A stretch of DNA of 64,000 nt from Nocardioides baculatus. GTDB lineage: Bacteria > Actinomycetota > Actinomycetes > Propionibacteriales > Nocardioidaceae. Location of the stretch: assembly GCF_016735675.1 (NCBI RefSeq), contig NZ_JAERSG010000003.1:372001-436000 (forward strand). The letters are read 5' to 3'. This document shows, piece by piece, positions 50,455 to 59,449 of the stretch. Each line of letters opens with the position of its first letter. Position 1 is the stretch's first letter. The translations under genes were made by a program, and so were the position numbers. The notes below the pieces were generated by a model. The model was not told where the DNA came from, searched no databases, and saw nothing but the letters and a program-made list of their open reading frames with translations.

Positions 50455-52221
50455 ATGGCTCTCCCCATCGAGGACTACGCGCTCATCGGCGACCGCGGCA
50501 CCGCGGCACTCGTCGGGAAGGACGGCTCCATCGACTGGCTGTGCCTGCCGCGCTTCGACTCCCCCGCCTGCTTCGCTGCGCTGCTCGGCACCGAGGACAA
50601 CGGTCGCTGGCTCCTCGCACCGGCCGACGAGGTGGTGTCGACCAGCCGGAGGTACGTCGACGGCACGGCGCTGCTGGAGACGACGTTCACCACGGTCGAC
50701 GGCGAGGTCGTGCTGCTCGACCTGATGCCCACCGGCGACGGACGGGCGGACGTCGTACGCCGGCTCACCTGCACGCGCGGGACCGTGCGGATCCGCCACG
50801 ACTGGGTGGTGCGGTGCGACTACGGCCACGTCCGGCCGTGGGTCACCCGTGAGCACGCCCACGGCAACGACCTCATCGTGGCCGTCGCCGGACCCGACAA
50901 GCTCGTCCTGCGTGGGCCGCGGCTCCCCCGCGCCCACGACGGTCACCACTCCGACGAGTTCGAGATGTCGGAGGGCGACGAGCTCACCTTCTCCACGACC
51001 TGGGTCCGCTCGTGGCGTGACATCCCGGAGCCACTCGGGTTCGACGAGCGGATCGCGGCGACCACCGAGTCGCAGCGCGACTGGTCGGCCCGTTCCCCCG
51101 ATGACGTGCCGCACGCCGACATGGTCCGCCGCAGCCTGCTGACCCTGCTGCTGATGACGCACGAGGAGACCGGCGGCATCGTGGCCGCGCCCACCACGTC
51201 GCTGCCCGAGGACTTCGGCGGGGTGCGCAACTGGGACTACCGCTTCTGCTGGCTGCGCGACGCCGCGCTGACCCTGGAGTCGCTGCTGGCGGCGGGCTTC
51301 GCCGAAGAGGCCTACCACTGGCGCCGCTGGTTGCTGCGCGCCGTCGCGGGCGACCCGGCGGACCTGCAGATCATGTACACCGTCGACGGCGGCCGCCAGC
51401 TCCCCGAGCGCGAGGTCGAGCACCTGCCGGGCTACGCGGGCAGCAAGCCGGTGCGGATCGGCAACGGCGCGGCCTCACAGCGGCAGAACGACGTCCTCGG
51501 CGAGGTGATGATCGCCCTCGAGCTCGCCCGGGAGGCGGGGCTCGACGAGACCCGCAACTCGTGGTCGCTCCAGCGCGCGCTGGTCGACGAGCTCGCCGAC
51601 CACTGGGACGAGCCCGATCACGGGCTGTGGGAGATCCGTGGCGACCAGCGGCACTTCACCCACTCCCGCGTGATGGTGTGGGTGGCGTTCGACCGAGCCG
51701 TGCGCGCGGTCGAGGACCACGGCCTCGACGGCCCGGTGGAGCGCTGGCGCGACCTCCGCGACCGGGTGCGCGAGGAGGTCCTCGACAAGGGCTTCGACGA
51801 GGAGCGGGGCACCTTCACCCAGCACTACGACACCCGGGAGGTCGACGCCTCGCTGCTCACCATCCCGCTCGTCGGCTTCCTCCCGGGTGACGACCCGCGC
51901 GTGCTCGGCACGATCGACGCGGTGGTGGAGGACCTGATGTCGGACGGGCTGCTGCTGCGCTACCGCACCGAGACCGGTGTCGACGGCCTCTCCGGTGACG
52001 AGCACCCGTTCCTGGCCTGTTCGTTCTGGCTGGTCTCCGCGCTCGCCTGCGCGGGTCGCCGCTCCGAGGCCGAGGAGCTGATGGACCGGCTGTGCGGGCT
52101 GGCCAACGACGTCGGGCTGCTCTCGGAGGAGTACGACGCCGCCCACGGCCGGATGGCGGGCAACTTCCCGCAGGCGTTCAGCCACCTCACGCTCGTCCAG
52201 GCCGCGCTGAGCCTGCGCTGA
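50455..52221 (+). CDS. GH15 family glycoside hydrolase (trehalase/glucoamylase)
   Basis: A 588-residue GH15 protein without signal peptide. Opening IEDYALIGDRGTAALVGKDGSIDWLCLPRFDSP and the (alpha/alpha)6 region NWDYRFCWLRDAALTLESLL are the family hallmarks. Catalytic acids are expected in HGLWEIRGD and LLSEEYD. In mycobacteria the GH15 enzyme is a phosphate-activated trehalase; intracellular trehalase or glucoamylase activity is likely here. Divergent from cinA, sharing a -10 region. Confidence 0.92.
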   Translation: MALPIEDYALIGDRGTAALVGKDGSIDWLCLPRFDSPACFAALLGTEDNGRWLLAPADEVVSTSRRYVDGTALLETTFTTVDGEVVLLDLMPTGDGRADVVRRLTCTRGTVRIRHDWVVRCDYGHVRPWVTREHAHGNDLIVAVAGPDKLVLRGPRLPRAHDGHHSDEFEMSEGDELTFSTTWVRSWRDIPEPLGFDERIAATTESQRDWSARSPDDVPHADMVRRSLLTLLLMTHEETGGIVAAPTTSLPEDFGGVRNWDYRFCWLRDAALTLESLLAAGFAEEAYHWRRWLLRAVAGDPADLQIMYTVDGGRQLPEREVEHLPGYAGSKPVRIGNGAASQRQNDVLGEVMIALELAREAGLDETRNSWSLQRALVDELADHWDEPDHGLWEIRGDQRHFTHSRVMVWVAFDRAVRAVEDHGLDGPVERWRDLRDRVREEVLDKGFDEERGTFTQHYDTREVDASLLTIPLVGFLPGDDPRVLGTIDAVVEDLMSDGLLLRYRTETGVDGLSGDEHPFLACSFWLVSALACAGRRSEAEELMDRLCGLANDVGLLSEEYDAAHGRMAGNFPQAFSHLTLVQAALSLR

Positions 52222-52227
52222 ACGGCG

Positions 52228-52264
52228 TACGGCCCCCGCCCTGCGGAGCAGGACGGGGGCCGTA
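52228..52264. terminator. Bidirectional intrinsic terminator
   Basis: A 17-bp stem with one mismatch, TACGGCCCCCGCCCTGC and its complement around GGA, lies between the GH15 gene and the convergent nuclease gene, ending 14 nt from the latter's stop. Very stable; no U-tract. Confidence 0.8.
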
Positions 52265-52278
52265 TCAGTGAGCCCGGG

Positions 52279-55200
52279 TCAACGGGTGATCTTGAGCCTC
52301 ACGATCTTCTTGGCGCGCTTCACGTCGTCGTCACCGAGGTAACGGATGACGAGCTTCTGCTTGCCGGCCTTGGCGAACGCGGGCAGCTTGACGACTGCCT
52401 TGCCGTTCTTGACCTTGAAGCGGTAGACCTTGCCGGTCGACGCGACCCGGACCTTGACCCAGCCCGTCGGCGTGACGCCGTCGGCCTTGACCTTCACCGT
52501 GAACCGGACCTTGTCGCCGACCGTGCCCGTGGCGTTGACCACCTTCAGCTTGGCGGCGGCCTTCTCCGGCTCCGGGGTGGGAGTCGGGGTCGGCGTGGGC
52601 GTCGGCGTCGGCGTCGGCGTGGTGGTCGGGGTCGGCGTCGGGGTCGGCGTGGTCGTGCCGCCGGCCACCGTCACCGGGACCAGTGCCGTCGTGCCGGTGG
52701 CGCTGCCCACGAGCTCGATCACCTTCTCGCCGGCGCTGAGGCCTGCGGGCAGCGTGATCGAGACCGCTGCTCGGCCGGCCTCGTCGAACCGCTCGTCCGG
52801 CTGGGTCTTGTCCACCGGGAAGCTGCCCAGCGAGACGCCGTCCAGCTCCACGTCGACGTTGGTGTCGGTGACGTCACCGGCCGCCGTCATCAGCCAGGAA
52901 CTGACGTCGAAGGTGACGGTGTCGCCCGATGCGTAGGAGGACGGAGCCCCGGCCGGGAAGGACACCCCGACCGCCCGCTGGCTGTAGTCCACCGGCAGCG
53001 GCGGGTCACCCGCAGAAGCGTCGGCGAACTCCGCCATGTAGTCGACCATCGCCTGGAGGTCGGACTTGCCCGTGTCCTGCTTGCCCGTGCCACCGGCGAA
53101 GGCGAAGAAGTTGTCTCCGCCCGAGGCCAGGAACGAGTTCACCGTCACCGAGAACACCTGCGTGGGCTGCACCCGGACACCGTCGAGGTACATCGCGGTG
53201 ATCCGCGACCCGGCAGGCTTCGCCGGGTCGTAGGTGTAGGTGAAGCCCTTGGACGCACCGAGCCGCAGGAACGGTCGGCTCGCACCGGCGGGCTGCCACT
53301 GCTGCTCCAGCGCCGCCTTGATCTGCTCGCCGGTGAGGTCCATGTTGACCAGCGTGTTCGCGAACGGCTGGACGTTGGCCGCGCCACGGTAGGTGAGCGT
53401 GCCGTCGGCCGCAGGGACCATGTCCTGCCGCAGACCACCGGGGTTCATGAAGGCGATCTGGGCACTGCCCGTCGTGGGCGACTCGGTCGCCCAGCGCTGG
53501 ACCTCGGCGACGAGGTTGCCGAGCGTGGACTCACGCCCCCGCGCGTCCGCGTTGGACGCCAGACGCGGCCGGTTGAACGCACCGGCGAGCTTGCCCAGCG
53601 GGCGGGCGCCCAGGACGTCAGCCCTGGCCACCGCTGCGTCGACGATGGCCTTGGTGGCCGCGTCGTCCGGGTAGTTGGGCGTGTAGGCGTCCGTCCCGTC
53701 GTTGGTCTGGAGCGCGATGATGCGCGTCCGGATGCCGAGGACATCGCCCGTGTTGCCGTCCACCCGGAAGCGGAGCTGGTTGAGGTTGTAGCCGTACTGA
53801 CCGGCCGAGACCACGGGGCGCTTGGTGACCGCGCGGTCCTCCGCCGCCCACTCCGCCACCGGGACGCGGTGGTTGTAGGCGAGGTGGGTGTGGCCCGAGA
53901 TGATCGCGTCCACGTCGGAGCTGACTCCGTTGACGATCTTGCCGAAGTCGGAGGCCGGGTCGACCGCCGAGCTGTAGGCCGTCGTGGCCGCACCCTCGTG
54001 GACGAGCAGGATGACGACGTCGGCACCCTGGGCCTTGAGGTCCTCCGCCTCGGCGTTGGTCGCCTTGACGATGTCGGTCACCTGGATGTCGGCGATGCCG
54101 TCCGGCGACACCAGCTCCGGCAGGTGCTCGGTCACCGCACCCACGAAGCCGACCTCGACGTCACCGAAGTCCTTGATCCAGGTGGCGGGGAGGGCGGGGT
54201 TGCCGGTTGCCTTGAACTTGACGTTGGCACCGAGGTACTTCCACTCCGCCCCACCCGTCGGGTTGTCGTCCGGGTCGTAGGAGGCCATCACGCGGTTCAC
54301 CAGGTCGTCGTAGCCCTGGTCGAACTCGTGGTTGCCGACCGCCGACACCTCGAGACCTGCCGAGTTGAGCGCGTCGATCGTCGGCTTGTCGTTCTGGATG
54401 AACGACTCGAAGGTCGAGGCACCGATGAGGTCACCCGCCGCGGCGAACACGGTGTTGGGGTTCTGGTTGCGGAGCTGCTTGACCGCCCCGGCCAGCACAG
54501 CCGCACCCGACTCCGCACCGTCGCGCTTGATGCGACCGTGGAAGTCGTTGATGCCGAGCACCTGGATGTCCTGGACGGCGGTGTTGATCCCGACGATCTC
54601 CGGGTTGTGGTCGGAGGCGCCATAGGGAGTGGCCGCGTGGAAGTTGGTGACGTTGTAGTTGAACCGCTCGTAGGAGTAGGCCGGCGACTCGTTGGCGCCG
54701 ATCTCCCAGATGTCCGCACCCGTCACCATCGCCCGCGCAGGCCCGTTGGCCAGCACGTGGTCGAGCGAACCGGAGAGGCCGCTGAAGCTGTAGGACCACT
54801 CGTTGGCGTTGGTGGACTTCACGACCTGGTAGCCGGCGCCGTAGAGCACCTGCATCGGGTCCTCGAACGTGTAGCTGTTGAAGTCACCGGTGAGGAAGAC
54901 CTTGTTGGTTCCACGCGAAGCGGCGAACTGGTCGGCGAACGTCACCAACGCCTGGGCCTGTCGCGTGCGGTCGCCGTTGTAGGCACCCTGGCCGTCGCCC
55001 GTGTCGACGTTGTCACCCGAGGCGCCGGACGAGCTCTTGGACTTGAGGTGGTTGGCCACGACGGCGAACGCCTCACTGTTGGACGCACCCTCCGGCTTGA
55101 AGGCCTGGGCGAGCGGCTGACGGGCGTTGTTGAACGCCGCTGAGCCGACGAGGATCTGCGACTGCCCGACGCGGCTCACCGTGTCGGGGTTGAAGATCAT

Positions 55201-57120
55201 CGCGGTGCGGATGACGTCCTCGGTGGCCGGCAGCTGGTCCGGGGACGGAGCGAACGCCCAGCGGGTGTAGCCGGCGCGCGCGTTGAGCGCGGCGACGACC
55301 TGCTTGACGGCGTCGTCCCGGTCGGTCTCACCGATCGACCGCGAGTTCTCGATCTCCTCCAGGGCGACGATGTCGGCGTCCATGTTGGTGATCGCACGGA
55401 CCATCTTGTCCTGCTGGCGGGTCAGGCTCGCCGCAGTGGCGGCGCCACGCGGGCCGTTGCCACCCGAGCAGGTGTCGACGGTGATGGGGTTGTTCTGGCG
55501 GTCCCTGTCGTACTCGCACGAGCGACCCGTCCCGGCCGAGACCCACGCCTCACCGGTGGTGTTGAAGTAGTTGAGGACGTTGAACGTCGCCAGCTTGAGG
55601 TCACCGCCGACATTCTCCGGGCGGGACGACCGGGTGTTGGCGAAGGTCGCGACCTCCTGGTCGGTCGCCGCAGTGACCTGGGTCGTCGGCTGCATCGTCC
55701 ATGCGTCGTTGCGGAACTCGAAGATCATGGGGACCTTGAGCGTCGCAGCGGCGCCGACGCGCACCGGCTTGGCCGTGGTGCCGCTGTCGGGGGTCAGCCA
55801 CGGCAGGGGCGTGTTCTTGGCCGAGGTGTCACCGAAGAGGAAGTCGATGCTGGCACCGTCGTCGATCGTGACGGCACGAGCGGCGTTGTCGTCCTTGACG
55901 GCCTGGGCCTCGGGAGTGCCGGGGCGGGCGACGTCGGTCCACTGACGCAGCGGGGTCGCACCGGCCGCGAGGCCGACCGAGCCGTACTGGTTGGTGGTGT
56001 AGGAGTTCGTCACGGTGAAGGCACCGGTCAGGGTCACCAGCTCGCTCTCGTGAGCCTCCCGCACCGCGGCGTCGCGGGGCAGGGCCATCGAGAGCGGGGT
56101 GACCGGCGCCAGCGCGGGGGTCACGGCCGTGACGTCGGCGTCCTCGGCGACGATCTCGGTCAGGCCGGTGGCCGGACCCGCACCCTCGACCGCGATGCCC
56201 TTGACCTGCACCGATGCACCGATCGCGGGGTAGGTGGCGAACCCGTCGCTGCCGCCCCACACGAAGATCGCGTCGGAGGCCCCGGGAGTCGCGTCGTTGG
56301 CACCTCCGGTGCCGCCGGTCTGGATGGTGAAGCCGTTGAGACCACCCGTGGGGTACCGCGCCGTCACCACGCCCGTGGTCGTGACGATGTCCTCGGCGTG
56401 TGGGCTGGTGGCGCCCGTGCCCTGGATCTCGGCGATCGAGCCCGTGAACTCCTCGCGGGGCGGCTCGCAGGTCACGCCGCAGGCGACGGGCGTCGGCTCG
56501 GCCTCGGTGAAGTCGGGGGCGTTGTCGTCCGTGTCGGCCGTGCGCTGCGCCGAGACGAAGTTGCCGGTCGCGACGCCCGTCCGGGCCGTCTCGTAGGTCA
56601 GTGCGGTGGTGCCGTAGCCGACGAGGTCCACGAGACCGTCGGCCGTCACGCCGGCCAGGTCGACGCCGGTCGTGCCGGAGCCGAAGGTCGGGTAGGGCGT
56701 CGTGTTGGACACGAGTGCGACGACGCCGCTGCTGCCGGAGAGGTTGATCGTGCCGAAGTCGTCGGCCGGGGGCAGCTGGGTGCCGGTCGTGAAGGCGCCC
56801 TCCTGGACGAGGTAGCGCGCTCCGGCCTTGACGACACCACTCAGCGGCGTCACGGCGAAGGCGCCGGTGCCGGTCGCGCTGTGGTACTGGACGGACCAGC
56901 CACGCACGTCGATGTCGGAGGAGGTCGGGTTGTGCAGCTCGATGAAGTCGTTGCCGTAGGACGCGCCCGACGAGAACGCACCTCCGTAGACCTCACTGAT
57001 GACGAGGCCGGTTCCGGCGGGGTTGGCTACCGCGGCGATCGGGGCGAGTCCGGCGGCCAGGACGGCCAGACCCGCTCCTGCCGCGAGACGACGCGGCGAG
57101 AGGAGCGCAAGTGAGCGCAT
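52279..57120 (-). CDS. Secreted nuclease/5'-nucleotidase fusion (ExeM/NucH-UshA)
   Basis: A 1613-residue exported protein. In order: signal peptide (1-32), lamin-tail-like domain (about 36-175), an OB-like ExeM segment (about 225-335), endonuclease/exonuclease/phosphatase domain (about 505-850: ATFNVLNYFN, LEEIENS, LTGDFNSYTFEDP, ASDHNPEIVGI), calcineurin-like 5'-nucleotidase (about 853-1130: INDFHGRI, AGDLIGAS, GNHEFDQG, SGHTHLAYNH) with its C-terminal domain (about 1160-1350), a linker of Thr-Pro repeats (1488-1517) and a lysine-rich Ig-like domain (1525-1613). It should degrade DNA and dephosphorylate nucleotides outside the cell, scavenging phosphate. No sortase motif; the PT linker and basic C-terminus may bind the wall. 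Confidence 0.9.
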   Translation of the reverse strand: MRSLALLSPRRLAAGAGLAVLAAGLAPIAAVANPAGTGLVISEVYGGAFSSGASYGNDFIELHNPTSSDIDVRGWSVQYHSATGTGAFAVTPLSGVVKAGARYLVQEGAFTTGTQLPPADDFGTINLSGSSGVVALVSNTTPYPTFGSGTTGVDLAGVTADGLVDLVGYGTTALTYETARTGVATGNFVSAQRTADTDDNAPDFTEAEPTPVACGVTCEPPREEFTGSIAEIQGTGATSPHAEDIVTTTGVVTARYPTGGLNGFTIQTGGTGGANDATPGASDAIFVWGGSDGFATYPAIGASVQVKGIAVEGAGPATGLTEIVAEDADVTAVTPALAPVTPLSMALPRDAAVREAHESELVTLTGAFTVTNSYTTNQYGSVGLAAGATPLRQWTDVARPGTPEAQAVKDDNAARAVTIDDGASIDFLFGDTSAKNTPLPWLTPDSGTTAKPVRVGAAATLKVPMIFEFRNDAWTMQPTTQVTAATDQEVATFANTRSSRPENVGGDLKLATFNVLNYFNTTGEAWVSAGTGRSCEYDRDRQNNPITVDTCSGGNGPRGAATAASLTRQQDKMVRAITNMDADIVALEEIENSRSIGETDRDDAVKQVVAALNARAGYTRWAFAPSPDQLPATEDVIRTAMIFNPDTVSRVGQSQILVGSAAFNNARQPLAQAFKPEGASNSEAFAVVANHLKSKSSSGASGDNVDTGDGQGAYNGDRTRQAQALVTFADQFAASRGTNKVFLTGDFNSYTFEDPMQVLYGAGYQVVKSTNANEWSYSFSGLSGSLDHVLANGPARAMVTGADIWEIGANESPAYSYERFNYNVTNFHAATPYGASDHNPEIVGINTAVQDIQVLGINDFHGRIKRDGAESGAAVLAGAVKQLRNQNPNTVFAAAGDLIGASTFESFIQNDKPTIDALNSAGLEVSAVGNHEFDQGYDDLVNRVMASYDPDDNPTGGAEWKYLGANVKFKATGNPALPATWIKDFGDVEVGFVGAVTEHLPELVSPDGIADIQVTDIVKATNAEAEDLKAQGADVVILLVHEGAATTAYSSAVDPASDFGKIVNGVSSDVDAIISGHTHLAYNHRVPVAEWAAEDRAVTKRPVVSAGQYGYNLNQLRFRVDGNTGDVLGIRTRIIALQTNDGTDAYTPNYPDDAATKAIVDAAVARADVLGARPLGKLAGAFNRPRLASNADARGRESTLGNLVAEVQRWATESPTTGSAQIAFMNPGGLRQDMVPAADGTLTYRGAANVQPFANTLVNMDLTGEQIKAALEQQWQPAGASRPFLRLGASKGFTYTYDPAKPAGSRITAMYLDGVRVQPTQVFSVTVNSFLASGGDNFFAFAGGTGKQDTGKSDLQAMVDYMAEFADASAGDPPLPVDYSQRAVGVSFPAGAPSSYASGDTVTFDVSSWLMTAAGDVTDTNVDVELDGVSLGSFPVDKTQPDERFDEAGRAAVSITLPAGLSAGEKVIELVGSATGTTALVPVTVAGGTTTPTPTPTPTTTPTPTPTPTPTPTPTPEPEKAAAKLKVVNATGTVGDKVRFTVKVKADGVTPTGWVKVRVASTGKVYRFKVKNGKAVVKLPAFAKAGKQKLVIRYLGDDDVKRAKKIVRLKITR
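52570..52659. repeat. Thr-Pro coding microsatellite
   Basis: About 15 imperfect copies of a 6-bp unit (GGCGTC/GGCGTG and variants on the forward strand) encode the (TP)n linker of the nuclease. Slippage in 6-bp steps keeps the frame. Confidence 0.85.
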
Positions 57121-57178
57121 GGATGCTCCGAGTCTTCAGGGTTGATGTGACCCACGCATCTTCACCCAAGGGTCCGAC

Positions 57179-57233
57179 AATTGGGATACCGGGCCTGCAC
57201 CAATTCGCGCGAGGGTTGACGAAAGTTCACGAG
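57179..57233. promoter_or_regulatory. Control region of the secreted nuclease gene
   Basis: AATTGG (57179-57184) and CCAATT (57200-57205) form a 6-bp inverted repeat with 15 nt between. GTTGAC and GTTCAC at 57214-57229 are 10 nt apart, resembling but not matching the 11-nt spaced Pho boxes. The gap 57121-57270 has no gene. Confidence 0.35.
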
Positions 57234-57270
57234 CGATTTGGTGAGGAGTGGCCGTAACGGCCGGGTTCGG

Positions 57271-57894
57271 TCAGCCGACCCGCGAGCGCTGCTTGCGGAC
57301 CTCGCGGACGAACTCCCACCCGGACCACATCGTCATCACCACGGCACCGGCGAGCGCGACCTGGCTGACGTAGAACAGCACCTCGCCGAGCGGGCCGGGC
57401 CAGAAGTCGAAGGCGCCGTCGTGGGCGTTGCCATGCGGCAGCGGCCAGGTCAGCCCCGCCAGCGCGAAGGCCTGCAGCACGGTCTTGATCTTCCCGCTCT
57501 GCGCGGCCGGGATGACGACCTGCTTGAGCACGGAGAGCCGCAGCAGCGTCACGCCCCACTCGCGCAGCAGCACGACGATCGTCACCCACCACCAGATGTC
57601 CCCGACGATCGACAGGCCGATGAAGGCCATGCCGGTGATCGCCTTGTCGGCGATGGGGTCGGCGATCTTGCCGAAGTCGGTGATGAGGTTGTGCTTGCGG
57701 GCCAGGTCGCCGTCGATCTTGTCGGTGATCATCGCGACCGCGAACAGGGCGAACGCCACCCAGCGCCACAGCGGGTCGTTGCCGCCGTCGTGCAGCAGCG
57801 CCCAGCCGAAGAGCGGCACCATGGCGATGCGCAGGACGGTCAGGACGTTGGCGATGTTCCAGTTGGACACCTGCCCCTGCCGGTCGGTGCTCAT
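57271..57894 (-). CDS. pgsA: CDP-diacylglycerol-glycerol-3-phosphate 3-phosphatidyltransferase
   Basis: A 207-residue integral membrane enzyme of phosphatidylglycerol synthesis. The CDP-alcohol phosphotransferase signature D-G-x2-A-R-x8-G-x3-D-x3-D is exact at Asp61, Gly62, Ala65, Arg66, Gly75, Asp79 and Asp83. About five hydrophobic segments follow. ATG overlaps the rimO stop by four bases; the rimO-pgsA order is conserved. Confidence 0.93.
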   Translation of the reverse strand: MSTDRQGQVSNWNIANVLTVLRIAMVPLFGWALLHDGGNDPLWRWVAFALFAVAMITDKIDGDLARKHNLITDFGKIADPIADKAITGMAFIGLSIVGDIWWWVTIVVLLREWGVTLLRLSVLKQVVIPAAQSGKIKTVLQAFALAGLTWPLPHGNAHDGAFDFWPGPLGEVLFYVSQVALAGAVVMTMWSGWEFVREVRKQRSRVG

Positions 57895-59363
57895 GCCACT
57901 CCCTCCACCCGCGCGACGAGGTCGACGCCGTCGGTCGCCGTGACGGTCGCCGTCAGCAGGTCGCCGATCCTCGCTCCCTCTGCACCCTGCAGTGTCGTCG
58001 TACCGTCCACCTCGGGGCCCTGGTGCGCCGCGCGTCCCTCGACGAGGTCGTCGTCGACGCTCTCGACCAGGACCACGACCTCCTCGCCGATGCGCTCCTC
58101 GGCCCGCTGGGCGTTGAGCTCCTCGACCAGGCCGGTCACGTGCTCGGTGCGGGACCGGATCTCGTCCTCGTCCAGCTTGACGGCCTCGTCGAAGGCGGCC
58201 GCCTCAGTGCCGTCCTCGTCGGAGTAGCCGAAGACGCCGGTGACGTCCATCCGCGCGGCGACGAGGAAGTCGCACAGGGTCTGGAGGTCCTCCTCGGTCT
58301 CGCCCGGGAAGCCGACGATGACGTTGGACCGCACGCCGGCCAGCGGGGCGAGCGTCCGGATCCGCTCGAGCAGCCCGAGGAAGCTCTCGGGGTCGCCGAA
58401 GCGGCGCATCCGCCGCAGCACGGTGGCGCTGGCGTGCTGGAAGGAGAGGTCGAAGTAGGGGACGACGCCCGGGGTGTCGGCGATGGCCTCGATCAGACCG
58501 GGCCGCGTCTCGGCCGGCTGGAGGTAGGACACCCGCACGCGCTCGATGCCGTCGATGCCCGACAGCTCGGGGAGCAGCGTCTCGAGGAGCCGAAGATCGC
58601 CGAGGTCCTTGCCGTAGGACGTGGAGTTCTCGCTGACGAGGAAGAGCTCCTTGACCCCCTGGGTCGCGAGCCACTGGCCCTCCTGCAGCACGTCGCTCGG
58701 GCGCCGGCTGACAAAGGAGCCGCGGAAGGCCGGGATCGCGCAGAACGAGCAGCGTCGGTCGCAGCCGCTCGCCAGCTTGAGCGGCGCCATCGGACCGGAG
58801 TCGAGGCGACGGCGTACGGCACGGGGTCCGGTCGCGGGTGCGCCCTCGCCGATCTCGCTGGTGTCGGCGACCTCGTGGCCCGGGATCGAGACGGTCGAGG
58901 CGTCGCGGTCGACCGGGGAGATCGGCAGAAGTCGACGGCGGTCGGACGGCGTGTGCGGGTGGTGCACCTCGCCGCCGACGATCGCCCGCAGCTTGGCCGC
59001 GATGTCGGGGTAGTCGTCGAAGCCCAGCACCGCGTCGGCCTCGGGCAGCGACTCGGCGAGGTCCTTGCCGTACCTCTCGGCGAGGCAACCCACGGCGACG
59101 ACGGCCTGGGCGCGACCGCCGTGCTCGACCTTGAGGTCCGCGGCCTCGAGCAGGGTGTCGACGGAGTCCTTCTTGGCCGCCTCGACGAACCCGCAGGTGT
59201 TGACCACCACCGTGTCGGCGTCCTCGGCGTCGTCGACGAGCACGAACCCGCCCGCCTCGAGGCGTCCGGCCAGCTCCTCGGAGTCGACCTCGTTGCGCGC
59301 GCAGCCGAGCGTCACCACCGCGACGTTGAGCGGGGTGGGGGCAGCCTCTGTGTCAGTCGTCAT
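57891..59363 (-). CDS. rimO: Ribosomal protein S12 methylthiotransferase
   Basis: A 490-residue radical-SAM methylthiotransferase. The N-terminal MTTase domain holds three cluster cysteines ([23 protein letters not shown]), the radical-SAM motif is GCDRRCSFC, and a TRAM domain ends the chain. It methylthiolates Asp88 of S12. ATG at 59363, just after a CATACT hexamer on the reverse strand, is preferred to an earlier Met 22 codons upstream. Gap to the RodZ-like gene is 86 bp. Confidence 0.95.
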   Translation of the reverse strand: MTTDTEAAPTPLNVAVVTLGCARNEVDSEELAGRLEAGGFVLVDDAEDADTVVVNTCGFVEAAKKDSVDTLLEAADLKVEHGGRAQAVVAVGCLAERYGKDLAESLPEADAVLGFDDYPDIAAKLRAIVGGEVHHPHTPSDRRRLLPISPVDRDASTVSIPGHEVADTSEIGEGAPATGPRAVRRRLDSGPMAPLKLASGCDRRCSFCAIPAFRGSFVSRRPSDVLQEGQWLATQGVKELFLVSENSTSYGKDLGDLRLLETLLPELSGIDGIERVRVSYLQPAETRPGLIEAIADTPGVVPYFDLSFQHASATVLRRMRRFGDPESFLGLLERIRTLAPLAGVRSNVIVGFPGETEEDLQTLCDFLVAARMDVTGVFGYSDEDGTEAAAFDEAVKLDEDEIRSRTEHVTGLVEELNAQRAEERIGEEVVVLVESVDDDLVEGRAAHQGPEVDGTTTLQGAEGARIGDLLTATVTATDGVDLVARVEGVA

Positions 59364-59449
59364 CGCACGGGTGAGTATGCCGCGTCCGCGGGCACGGACC
59401 CGCAACGCCGTGGCGGTGAGGCACCTCACCGGCGGTCCCGCCCGGGACG

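Noticed and set aside
52570..52659. CRISPR-like repeats
   Set aside because: A 6-bp in-frame coding microsatellite without spacers.
57214..57233. Pho box for the secreted nucleotidase
   Set aside because: The two GTTNAC units are 10 rather than 11 nt apart and deviate from the consensus; kept only as a remark.
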